64,000 nucleotides of DNA from Allobosea sp. Tri-44 (GTDB lineage Bacteria > Pseudomonadota > Alphaproteobacteria > Rhizobiales > Beijerinckiaceae), in NCBI RefSeq assembly GCF_004123845.1, contig NZ_NBDP01000036.1, forward strand, positions 1 through 64,000, in the 5' to 3' direction. Of the stretch, positions 53,554 to 61,990 are shown one piece after another. Every line of letters starts with the position of its first letter. Position 1 is the first letter of the stretch. Position numbers and translations under genes: made by a program. The notes under the pieces were generated by a model. It worked only from the letters and a program-made list of their open reading frames with translations. It searched no databases and had not been told where the DNA came from.

Positions 53554-54519
53554 ATGGATCGCCGCGACTTCCTAACAATGTCGGCCGCCAGCCTCTTCAC
53601 GACGACAACTTCGAGTGCCGTTCATGCGGCGGCGACCCCTGTGCGGACCCAGGCGCCGGGATTTTACCGGCTGGACCTCGGCGGCACTGAAATTACGGCT
53701 CTCTCCGATGGCTCAATTCCCGTTCCGCTGGATAGTCTGTACTCTAACACCACGCCCGCTCGCGTCCGCACCGTGCTCGATCATGCCTTTATCGGCTCGC
53801 CGGCAGATCTTTCCGTTAACGCGTACCTGGTCAACACTGGCGATCGGCTTGTTCTGATCGATGCCGGCACAGGCCGGTTTCTCGGCCCGGAACTGGGTCT
53901 CCTGCCGGCCGCGCTTCAATCCGCCGGGTATTCCCCCGATCAGGTCGACGACGTGATCCTCACGCATGTTCACGCGGATCATTCAGGCGGGCTGATCCTC
54001 GACGGCCGGCCACTCTTTGGAAACGCCACAGTCCACGTCAACAACCGCGAGATCGGCTATTGGCTCGACCGGGGGCAACGCACCAAGGCCGCCGACCGGG
54101 ACAAACACCACTTCGTGGAAGCGGAAGCGTGTCTGGGCCCTTACGCGGCAGCGCAACGTCTCCGCGGGTTCTCCGACAATGCCGATCCATTGCCTGGCTT
54201 CGGCTCGATCTGGCTGCCTGGCCATACGCCGGGGCACAGCGCCATCGTGGTCGAGAGGGGGACCAGAAAGCTTGTATTATGGGGGGACGTCACGCATGGC
54301 GACGTCGTCCAGTTCGGCGAGCCTAGCGTCACGATCGAGTTCGACGTTGATCCGCAGCAGGCGGCACTAAGCAGGGCTAAAGCGTTCGCGGATGCCGCCG
54401 AGCATCGCTACTGGGTCGCAGGTGCGCACATCGCCTTTCCCGGAATTGGGCATGTTCGGCGCGAGAAGGATATGTTCGGCTGGGTGGCAAAGAATTTTAG
54501 CCGACGCGGCTTACTGTAG
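53554..54519 (+). CDS. Exported MBL-fold metallo-hydrolase
   Basis: 321 residues with a twin-arginine signal (DRRDFLTMSAASLF). The metallo-beta-lactamase motif THVHADHSGG gives His138, His140, Asp142 and His143; a later LPGHTPGHS and HIAF supply further ligands. It resembles lactonase/glyoxalase II-like hydrolases found beside oxidative-stress genes. The substrate is unknown. It follows the P460 gene with a 169-base gap that has no other gene. Confidence 0.85.
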   Translation: MDRRDFLTMSAASLFTTTTSSAVHAAATPVRTQAPGFYRLDLGGTEITALSDGSIPVPLDSLYSNTTPARVRTVLDHAFIGSPADLSVNAYLVNTGDRLVLIDAGTGRFLGPELGLLPAALQSAGYSPDQVDDVILTHVHADHSGGLILDGRPLFGNATVHVNNREIGYWLDRGQRTKAADRDKHHFVEAEACLGPYAAAQRLRGFSDNADPLPGFGSIWLPGHTPGHSAIVVERGTRKLVLWGDVTHGDVVQFGEPSVTIEFDVDPQQAALSRAKAFADAAEHRYWVAGAHIAFPGIGHVRREKDMFGWVAKNFSRRGLL

Positions 54520-54786
54520 CGGCCGTCCACGAGGCTGCTAGATACCATACCTCGGGCGCGCCCTCCTTTCGCGTCCGCGTCACGTCAGCGCCACAAGTGC
54601 CAGACGCTGGTCCGGACGAGATGCGCCAGAAGCGGAACTTGGGCCATTGCCCGGAAGCGGACGTTCCGGAAGGAACCAGATGCCGAATTGGTCACCGCCG
54701 AAAGACAGAATTGTCGGATCGGGTTGAATGAGGCTGGGTGACTTTGGTGCCGTCTCGTCTAAAAACCAATTTGTCCGCGGCCTCGG

Positions 54787-55974
54787 CTAATCGCCTGCCT
54801 GCCGGACGGTCGCATAATAGTCTCTGCGCGTGATTGGCGGCCATTGGATGAGTTTAAATTCTTTCAACAGCCTAGCCCCGTAGGTAGGTTCGACGGTGCG
54901 CGCCCAGAAAATCAGGCCCAGCACGTGATGGTAAATTGAGGTGACAGAGGTCTTTCGAGCTAGGGCATGATGTGCAGGACCAAATTTGGGGTGTCTCAGG
55001 TAGTGAATGTGCAGCCGAAGTTCGTCCTTGAATTCCTTCATCAGCCGCGGATGAGCGCTATCCACGAGCATCCCGAGGACCACTTTTCGGTCACCCGGTC
55101 CGCGGATGACGGTCTTGCGCAGATTGGGGCGAAATCCAGCTTGGTTTAGAATTTCGAGGATCTTGTTTCTTACCAGCCGTACAGAAGAACCAAGGCGCTT
55201 GTCGGCGCAGGAAAACACGATGTCATCTGCATATCTGGTAAAGCGCATGGCAGATTCCTTCGCCAGATCGGAGAGACCTTGGTCGACATCTCGCATCACC
55301 AGATTTGAAAGCATCGGGCTCGTCGGAGCTCCTTGCGGCAGAACACCAACGTATGGTGTCTGGTAGTACTCAACCGCTGGACTGACGTAGCGAGCAGAGG
55401 GGTCTTTGGCTTGCCTCGGCCGCTCCGCCGTCATCGTGCAAAGGCGGGCGAGTTCCAATGAAAGGATACTTGCATATCCAAGCGACCGGAAAACCCGGTA
55501 AACGGCGTGCTCATTAATCGCGTGGAAGAAATCCTGAATATCTACCTTAATCAGCCAAACAGCCTCGGTATGGCGCCGCGCCGCGAAGACCGGATTGGAG
55601 TGTGGATGGTAAGCATAGCTCCCACTGTGCGGTGGGACGTGCTTCAAGATGTGCCGAACGATCCAACTCTGGCATTGCGCGAGCTTGGGCGCAGGGATGC
55701 TGATCATTCGGACTTTGCGCCGACCTGGCACGCGCTTCCGCATATAGAAGTGCGAGTACAAGTATGGGCCGCCTTTGCGCGCCACCACCCTTCGCAAGAA
55801 ACCGTAATTCAAACCCGTCGCAACGCTCAGGTGATTGAGCGTAAGCAGTGGGAAAAGATTGATGTTGCGAGACCAAATTTGGCTGATCGCTCGGCTGGCG
55901 TTCTCAAGCACCAGCGGATCGATTGCTAGTCCTTGCCCGGCCGCAACGTAGTGTTGAGGGCTCGTAATGCGCAT
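54787..55974 (-). CDS. Retron-type reverse transcriptase
   Basis: 395 residues. RT motifs in order: RKVRMISIPAPKLAQCQSWI (about 86-105), metal-binding VDIQDFFHAI (144-153), GVLPQGAPTSPMLSNLV (210-226), the catalytic YADD at 248-251, and RKTVIRGPGDRKVVLGMLVD (286-305), the conserved retron region. No maturase, protease or primase domain is attached. It lies directly downstream of an msr-msd-like RNA gene whose a2 arm falls within its first codons, so translation may begin lower (for example GTG 55911). It should make msDNA from the adjacent RNA. Confidence 0.92.
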   Translation of the reverse strand: MRITSPQHYVAAGQGLAIDPLVLENASRAISQIWSRNINLFPLLTLNHLSVATGLNYGFLRRVVARKGGPYLYSHFYMRKRVPGRRKVRMISIPAPKLAQCQSWIVRHILKHVPPHSGSYAYHPHSNPVFAARRHTEAVWLIKVDIQDFFHAINEHAVYRVFRSLGYASILSLELARLCTMTAERPRQAKDPSARYVSPAVEYYQTPYVGVLPQGAPTSPMLSNLVMRDVDQGLSDLAKESAMRFTRYADDIVFSCADKRLGSSVRLVRNKILEILNQAGFRPNLRKTVIRGPGDRKVVLGMLVDSAHPRLMKEFKDELRLHIHYLRHPKFGPAHHALARKTSVTSIYHHVLGLIFWARTVEPTYGARLLKEFKLIQWPPITRRDYYATVRQAGD

Positions 55975-56162
55975 CTACTTCGGCCCACATAGGTGGGGGA
56001 GACAGCGAGCAAGGCCCAAGACACCGCCTGGTTTTGCTTGCTGCCTCGCGCAGCGCGAAGGCTCAGCTCCTTTTGACGAATGCCGGAAATCCCGCATCCC
56101 GGGTTGTGAAACCCGGCACCGCTTGCGCGGTGCATTGCTAGACGACACTACGGAGCCCTCAA
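55954..56162 (-). ncRNA. Retron msr-msd RNA
   Basis: About 209 nt between effector and RT, minus strand. Arms a1 (56162-56153, TTGAGGGCTC) and a2 (55963-55954, GAGCCCTCAA) pair perfectly over 10 bp and continue, after one bulged C, for six more pairs (GTAGTG with CATTAC, one G-U). Just inside a1 is CTAGCAATG, holding the TAGC motif whose G (56138) is the expected branch point. Two msr hairpins follow: 56133-56116 (stem GCACCGC) and 56116-56099 (stem CCGGGTT). A longer msd hairpin pairs 56043-56034 with 56012-56003 (nine of ten). Both arms lie in the ends of the flanking coding regions. Confidence 0.85.
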
Positions 56163-57368
56163 CTGGGTTGGAAAATAGAGCTCATCGTCTTGGCGGGCAA
56201 GTATTAGCGCCCCGTGCTTTGCTGCTTTCCACCGCAATTCGCGCCGTCCCAGTTTGGTCAGTCGACGGGTCGGAGATAACCATCCGGCAATTGACGCCAC
56301 TTCCACAATTTCGGTGACTCTGGCGATTGGGAGGCGCGTTCGCGCGGAGAGGCCTTCTATGGACTGCAAACCGCTTCTCACGGCGTGCAGAACAAGCATG
56401 GTGTGCGTCCACACGCTGCCCGATTGCTTGTGCAAAATCTCGCGGGCATTCCTAACACCAAGCAATTCTGTCGATTGCTTTACAACATGGTCCGAAGTGT
56501 CCGCGACTTGATCCAGCTCCGACATTAGCGTGCTCCGGCCTTGAAAAAGCGGCCGCCAGCCGTTCAGCGAGCTATGAAATATCTGGGGTGCGTTGTTCGG
56601 AATGCCGTGAGAAAACGCGATTAGCGAGCCGGTGGCGTTAAACCCCATCGGCCACTTTGATCCCTTCGGATACTTTCTGCACAGATCCTCGATGGCTTTG
56701 AGGTCGGCTCCCATGAAGGTCTCACTGACGACGGGACATGCCGCGTAGATCGTCAATGTTGGCTTGAGGCGATGGTCAGCCACAGTCTTGGCACCCCATT
56801 CTGCGGCTGAATAGCAAACGACCTCGAATTCAATAAGCCCATATGACCGCCAACTCTGGATGCTCGCTACATTTCCGAAAGCTTCCAGCATCTCGCAGGC
56901 ACGCTTACCCGAGCCGATGAAGTCAGTGACGATGACAATTTTTCGGACCCGCTTCGCTCGCAAATCATCGGGCCCAGGATGAGATAGAACTGTAGCTGGA
57001 TTGGCATTGCGGAATTTAGATATCAGGGCAGCCAGGATCCCTTCGCTGCCAACATCCTGCCTATTAGGCGACACTAAAACCGGCTGGACGCCATGACCCC
57101 TGGCTCGTCCTCGTTCAGTCTTTGGGAACAACGGCAACACATTGCCGTCTGCTTTAGCCATCTCTCGCTCGGCGTAGAGCGCGATCACCTGACCTGCTTC
57201 CCTCGCGCAAGCGGCGATCACCGCGAGTTGCGTGGTCATCTTTGAATTGAACTCGCTGGCACTAATTAGCAGCAATCCATCGAGCAACTTCTTTGCTATC
57301 GGCTTGTCAACAGTATCGAAGTTTTGCAGCCAAGCCTCGCCTGCAGCTGTACCCGATAGAAAGCTCAT
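56148..57368 (-). CDS. Retron effector: PRTase-like domain with C-terminal winged helix
   Basis: 406 residues from ATG 57368; a GTG at 57434 would add 22. The N-terminal part resembles phosphoribosyltransferase-like conflict proteins: a PRPP-loop-like segment VIVTDFIGSGKRACEML at 146-162 follows a beta strand. The last 85 residues (about 320-400) form a winged-helix: HTMLVLHAVRSG, IEGLSARTRLPIARVTEIVEVA and LTKLGRRELRWK. Its stop lies in the a1 arm of the msr-msd RNA, which is followed by the RT gene. In retron classification, PRTase/winged-helix effectors define a separate class (type III as I recall). It is probably a toxin held inactive by RT-msDNA until phage attack. Confidence 0.75.
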   Translation of the reverse strand: MSFLSGTAAGEAWLQNFDTVDKPIAKKLLDGLLLISASEFNSKMTTQLAVIAACAREAGQVIALYAEREMAKADGNVLPLFPKTERGRARGHGVQPVLVSPNRQDVGSEGILAALISKFRNANPATVLSHPGPDDLRAKRVRKIVIVTDFIGSGKRACEMLEAFGNVASIQSWRSYGLIEFEVVCYSAAEWGAKTVADHRLKPTLTIYAACPVVSETFMGADLKAIEDLCRKYPKGSKWPMGFNATGSLIAFSHGIPNNAPQIFHSSLNGWRPLFQGRSTLMSELDQVADTSDHVVKQSTELLGVRNAREILHKQSGSVWTHTMLVLHAVRSGLQSIEGLSARTRLPIARVTEIVEVASIAGWLSPTRRLTKLGRRELRWKAAKHGALILARQDDELYFPTQLRAP

Positions 57369-57559
57369 TGTGGTTTCATAGTCCCAGTCATGCGAACTCG
57401 CTCCACGTTCAGCGGTACATGCATCTCGCCCCACATGAGCGACTTATAGACTCTGAACGTTGGCGACGCTTTCGACTAGTGTGCCACAGCCCGCCTCGGG
57501 TTAGCGCTCGTTGTTTTCGGCGGCGATCGATCGAAAAGCTAACGTCGGTGCATACGGGC

Positions 57560-59371
57560 TTACGGCTGGCAGACGACATAACCGACTGCTCCGATTTCCG
57601 CGCAGGCAGAAAAGAAGCCCATCAGGATCCAATACAGCTGAACGAAATTCGGCCTGAGCGGATGACCGTCAGCGGCTTGCGCAAAGCCATTGGCAACGTC
57701 GGTACGGCTCAGCGAGGAGGTAACGATAAAAACCCGGCGGACGACATCAGGCGCCCCGACCACTTGGCCAATCTTGACCTCAACCTCGTCGCGTGCGCCG
57801 CCGCGGATGTACCGAGCGATTGCGGTTATCGCTCCATCATTCCGATAGCTAGTGTCCCAGCCTTCGTATTTGACCGCCATCACATCTCCGGCGAGGTTAA
57901 GCCGGCCGAGATTCTTGATGCCCTGACCGACGGCATCATGAAAGGCGGATGCGCTCAACGAACGATCGCCGTGCTTGGCGTGATAGAAGCTGATCGTCGC
58001 CGGGGTCGTCTCAGTCGCGACGCCGATAAAATCGGCCCATTCGTCGCCGAGATCGTCGCAGATGAGCACGTCCTCACGCGCAACGCTGTCCACGACAGCG
58101 CGGAAGACCGAACCTTGCGAGAACTCGGCCTGTCCGTTCGCGAACGATCCCTTCTCGCTTGTGGCCGCACCGAGCGAGGGATTCGCGATGAGGTGCCGCA
58201 GGAACATTTTTCCGCCGCCGACCAGCGCGTCGTCTCGGAAGAGCGTACCGTTCACATACGCTAGGCTGAGATCGTTGAAGAGGACAGTAAACATATCTTC
58301 CTCATCAACGAATCGCGAAAGGGGTATGCGATCTTCATCCGCGCCAAGCCCAAGCGCAGCATCTTCGACCATCACATCGGTGAACAGAGGCTTCTCAAGT
58401 TGCCTGAGAGCGATCCGGGTTTTGCCGATCCGGAGCGCGCCAATCCTGTTGCCCCCATCACGTAGATTCAGGTCTCTACCATCCACTGCGATCTCAAGGG
58501 TCTGATCAAGATCCGCGACGATGGCATCGACTTCTGGCTTGGTGAGTTGCTGCCATGCTCCACCCACCTGACGCACCAGTCGCACTGGCTCCTCGGCCTC
58601 AAAGATCGCGTCCGCCAGCTCCATGGTGTCCACGGCGAAGAAGGTAGGATGCACTTCACCCTTGACGTGCGATAAGTCGATCGGCCGTGCGAAATTGCGG
58701 ATGAACGAGGATGTTTCGCCCGCATCTGCACCCAAGAGCTCAATGATCTCACCAGCCCATTCAACTGCCGCCTCATAGTCGGCACGGTCAGAGCGCAGCG
58801 AGATGCGTCCCGTGCTGGGCGTAGCTGAATAGCTGCCGTCCGGTCGGCGCACTCGATACCCTTGAGGAATGAAGCGTGTGGCGCTCGATGCTGCGATGGC
58901 ATTCTCTAGGTCGCGTGCTTCGAGCGTTTTCGATCGAAGCGCGAATTTCGACGCAGTCATATTTCGTAAGCTGAGCTTCTCGAAAACCGCGTCGTGACGA
59001 GCGATTGCGCGCTCCACCCGCGATCTCCCGATCGGCTCAAGATAGAGCCGCTTAAATTCAGACGTCAGATCCAGCCCAGATTTGAACAGTGCGATTAGGT
59101 CACCCTTTTCTACGAGCAAAAGGAACCCGTGGACACGATCAGCAGGTCCCGCTTGAAAGAAGGATATCGGGCGGTCGTAGGCGAAGCAGATTGCGGAATA
59201 GTGGGCATCGCCGAGCGCAACGCGCTCGGCCCGGAAGATCGGACGCGACGGGCTGTCGGCATCGCGTTGAAGCTGAACGAAAAGCTTACGCACAGCATCC
59301 TGGGTTATGCGAGTGCGAGTCCGGCCCCGGAAGAAGTATGCTACGCGGGCAGTCCGAAGCTGATCAAGCAT
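57560..59371 (-). CDS. Uncharacterised defence-island protein (603 aa)
   Basis: No confident family assignment. The N-terminal half (1-300) seems alpha/beta with no known motif. The C-terminal half has VLFNDLSLAYVNGTLFRDD, then CDDLGDEWADFI (438-449) followed by ISFYHAKHG (460-468) and SLSASAFHDAVGQGIKNLG. The spacing of acidic residues and Lys466 is compatible with a PD-(D/E)xK-like nuclease core, and the layout recalls the TIGR04141/DUF6119 defence-associated proteins, but this is inference. It lies 170 bases downstream of the ABC ATPase gene and 191 bases upstream of the retron effector, same strand. Confidence 0.5.
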   Translation of the reverse strand: MLDQLRTARVAYFFRGRTRTRITQDAVRKLFVQLQRDADSPSRPIFRAERVALGDAHYSAICFAYDRPISFFQAGPADRVHGFLLLVEKGDLIALFKSGLDLTSEFKRLYLEPIGRSRVERAIARHDAVFEKLSLRNMTASKFALRSKTLEARDLENAIAASSATRFIPQGYRVRRPDGSYSATPSTGRISLRSDRADYEAAVEWAGEIIELLGADAGETSSFIRNFARPIDLSHVKGEVHPTFFAVDTMELADAIFEAEEPVRLVRQVGGAWQQLTKPEVDAIVADLDQTLEIAVDGRDLNLRDGGNRIGALRIGKTRIALRQLEKPLFTDVMVEDAALGLGADEDRIPLSRFVDEEDMFTVLFNDLSLAYVNGTLFRDDALVGGGKMFLRHLIANPSLGAATSEKGSFANGQAEFSQGSVFRAVVDSVAREDVLICDDLGDEWADFIGVATETTPATISFYHAKHGDRSLSASAFHDAVGQGIKNLGRLNLAGDVMAVKYEGWDTSYRNDGAITAIARYIRGGARDEVEVKIGQVVGAPDVVRRVFIVTSSLSRTDVANGFAQAADGHPLRPNFVQLYWILMGFFSACAEIGAVGYVVCQP

Positions 59372-59541
59372 TCCCAGTTACCTTATGAGCGGGCGACATT
59401 CCGCGAACGAAGCCGACCTTGCGCCGAGTATTCCCACAAGACCCACATTGCGGGCGATCGGGAGCAGCACGGGCAGGTTGTCAGAGGCTTTCGCGGGGAT
59501 CCAAACTACAAACTTTGCTTGCATCGCGGTGGCCGGAGATC

Positions 59542-61482
59542 CTAAGTCGACCGTAGCCAGCTGACCGGCACCAGCTTGATGTTGTCCCGCCATCTTTGGA
59601 CCGTGGAATCTCGGAACCAGTCCTCCAGCAGTTCGACGTGGTCCATCACGATGATCTGCATTTCGGGGTAGTGCTCCGCGCAGTAGTCGAAAAGAAGCCG
59701 ATACAGCCGGGCGACGGCGGCCTGGTCCTCATCACTCTTACCGTCGATTGCCCCAACGTCGCGCTCGGGTGGGTAATGCGCCTGCGACGGCTGATCGAGT
59801 ATCAGGAACGCGGGAACTGGCCGCTTGCGTGCCCGGAATAGGCCGTGGATCGCGAGATGGGCGGCGACGTGGTAGCCGACCCAGTTTTCGCCGCTTCCGA
59901 TCTGCGGAAGGGCCAAGGGGCCGTCAATCGTGTCCGCGACGACGGTGAGGTTCTTCCGATCGAGCCGCAGCGTATTGTCGCCATGTTCGAGGTCCAGCAG
60001 GCGCGCGTATCGGGTGAGATCGCGTCCCACGAGGCCCAATGCGGTGGTAAGGCGTTCCTCGAGCGCCTCCTGGTCCAGCAGCTGTTCAAGCTCGGACACC
60101 TCGGCCCGGGCCCGCGCGATTGCCAGCCGTATGCCCTCGTCTGAGGCGACGGTCCGCGCATTTTCGAGGTAGTAGCCGATCCGGCCGGCGGTACGAGCCT
60201 GTTCGGTGAACTGGTCCTGCTCGATCCTAAGCCGTTCGTTTTCGGAGATCCGCGCGAGGATGTCAGCCTGGACTATCTTCAGCTGTTCGTCGATGGCGTT
60301 CCGGCGGGACTCGAGTTCCGCCTGCCGGGCTTGGAGGCGCGGATTGTCTCGGCGAACCGACTTCAGCTGGCCCTCAAGCGCGGTGAGCGACCTGCGAACC
60401 TCGCTGACAGACGGAATAGGGATGGCCAAATGGCTATCGCAAAGTGGGCAGGTCTCGGCGTCGCCACTGTCGTCGGCGAGCAAGCCGATCGACGCAAGGC
60501 GGGCCTCCTGTTCTCGGGCCTCGACCTGAAATTCCGACGCCTCGCGTTCGAGCCGTTGGACGTCGGCGATCTCCTCGCGCATCTCTTGCATTTCGCCGCG
60601 TAGACGCCGACGGCGATTTTCCAGATCAGTCAGGTCCGCAGCCGGATCGTCATTGCGCGCGTAGGCAAGCTCGCGGGGCGCCGCAGCGGTGGCCAAAAGG
60701 GCGCGCAGATCGGCAGGAGTGTCGGCGAAGGCGTTTGCAGGCAAGAGGCCGACGCGCTTCGCTTCCTGAAGGAGCGACTGGGCGGTGCCGGATGCCTCAT
60801 TCGCTAGAGCGCGAGCTTCGGCGTAGTCGCGTTCGAGTTTACGCAGGCGTGCCCGAGCCTCGTCGTAGCGCATGCGTTGCAAGTAATGATCCTCGCCCAT
60901 CGCTCCGACGAAATACGGCAGCGTGTCTTTGATGTGAGAGGGGATGAACTGTTCGCCCTGGCGATGGAAAAGCAGGCGACGATTGGCAATTTCATCTTGG
61001 GCTTGAAGGCAAAAGAAGATCGCCTGGCTGGCCGAAGCCTCCAACGGTGCTCGGGTCGATCCGGGTTCAGGAACGTGCTTGTTCTCGGCAATGCCCAACA
61101 CCATTGAGAGCTGGGCGCGCAGGCCATCGGCGGTCACGTTCTTGGCGAATGGCTGAGAGGTGTCGGGGAATCCCACCACCCCGCGCTCGAAGAAAATCTC
61201 GTCGCTAGCCTTGCCGGCCGGCCCCGGATTGCGCCGAGCGATCAGGATGCCTTCGCCGTCGCGGTCCAAGAGGATCGCGAACCAGGACACGCTGCGTCGA
61301 ATCTCCCCCTCCGGGATTGTGCATTCGCCGCGGCCCCAGCAGTAGTCGACGATGTCGAGCAAGGCTGACTTGCCCGTCTTCGAAGCCCCCGTGACGATGT
61401 TCAGCCGACCGAGGACGAACTCGACGTCGCGGCGCTCGCCGGCATGGGAATAGATCGCGATGGCTCGCAGTTGCAGGGTCAC
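59542..61482 (-). CDS. DUF3732-type ABC ATPase of a three-component (ABC-3C) system
   Basis: 646 residues, SMC/Rad50-like. Walker A is GASKTGKS (32-39); coiled coils span about 205-475, with a CPLC motif (345-348) at the middle like a zinc hook; the signature region is IGSGENWVGYHVA (528-540) and Walker B is FLILDQPSQ (559-567), with the DQPSQ wording typical of DUF3732. The start is GTG 61482, overlapping the middle-component stop (GTGA), which implies coupling. In ABC-3C systems this ATPase is thought to sense invading nucleic acid and license the effector. Confidence 0.85.
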   Translation of the reverse strand: MTLQLRAIAIYSHAGERRDVEFVLGRLNIVTGASKTGKSALLDIVDYCWGRGECTIPEGEIRRSVSWFAILLDRDGEGILIARRNPGPAGKASDEIFFERGVVGFPDTSQPFAKNVTADGLRAQLSMVLGIAENKHVPEPGSTRAPLEASASQAIFFCLQAQDEIANRRLLFHRQGEQFIPSHIKDTLPYFVGAMGEDHYLQRMRYDEARARLRKLERDYAEARALANEASGTAQSLLQEAKRVGLLPANAFADTPADLRALLATAAAPRELAYARNDDPAADLTDLENRRRRLRGEMQEMREEIADVQRLEREASEFQVEAREQEARLASIGLLADDSGDAETCPLCDSHLAIPIPSVSEVRRSLTALEGQLKSVRRDNPRLQARQAELESRRNAIDEQLKIVQADILARISENERLRIEQDQFTEQARTAGRIGYYLENARTVASDEGIRLAIARARAEVSELEQLLDQEALEERLTTALGLVGRDLTRYARLLDLEHGDNTLRLDRKNLTVVADTIDGPLALPQIGSGENWVGYHVAAHLAIHGLFRARKRPVPAFLILDQPSQAHYPPERDVGAIDGKSDEDQAAVARLYRLLFDYCAEHYPEMQIIVMDHVELLEDWFRDSTVQRWRDNIKLVPVSWLRST

Positions 61483-61988
61483 GGCGTCACGCCCATTGTC
61501 TGGAGGATTTGGACTGGCGCGCCTTGGTTGGCAAACCATCGTCCGAGCAAGCCGGCAGCACGGCGGATATCGTCGACATCGGACGTCATCACCGCCGCCT
61601 TCGCCGTAAGCCTCATCGGCTTATCGCCCGTTCGCAGCCCTTCCGCGCCCACCGTGAGGGCCCTATGCTGCGCGAGGAAGAGCAGGGCTTCGCGGCTGAT
61701 CGGTCGAAGGCGCAGGGTGCGTTCCGGCAGATCAGCGAGCAGCGCCTCATTGTCCGCCGACCACGTGGCGAAGGTCGTGTTCGCCCGGCCGGGCAGCGCG
61801 GCAAGGGTTGGCGGGTGCAGCACCAAGGGCAGGATCACAAAGCTTAGGGGAAGCGGAAATGCCGCGGCGCGGATTCGTTCGTAGTCCTTAGTGGCGCGAG
61901 CGATTAGCTCACCACAGAAGGCGGGGTTGAGAAGCGCCGCTTCCTCGGGAGGGCGATCGCGCCACGCCAAACTCCAACGGGAGGCCAT
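61479..61988 (-). CDS. ABC-3C system middle component
   Basis: 169 residues. It matches the small helical middle component of three-component ABC systems: EEAALLNPAFCGELIARA at the start, LPLSFVILPLVLHPPTLAALP in the middle, and RAAGLLGRWFANQG near the end. ATG 61988 starts two bases after the stop of the upstream effector gene. It probably bridges the ATPase and the effector. Upstream in-frame sequence is antisense shadow. Confidence 0.82.
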   Translation of the reverse strand: MASRWSLAWRDRPPEEAALLNPAFCGELIARATKDYERIRAAAFPLPLSFVILPLVLHPPTLAALPGRANTTFATWSADNEALLADLPERTLRLRPISREALLFLAQHRALTVGAEGLRTGDKPMRLTAKAAVMTSDVDDIRRAAGLLGRWFANQGAPVQILQTMGVTP

Positions 61989-61990
61989 GG

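Noticed and set aside
54787..55974. Diversity-generating retroelement or group II intron as the source of the reverse transcriptase
   Set aside because: No template/variable repeat pair, no accessory Avd gene and no maturase domain are seen, whereas an msr-msd structure lies immediately upstream.
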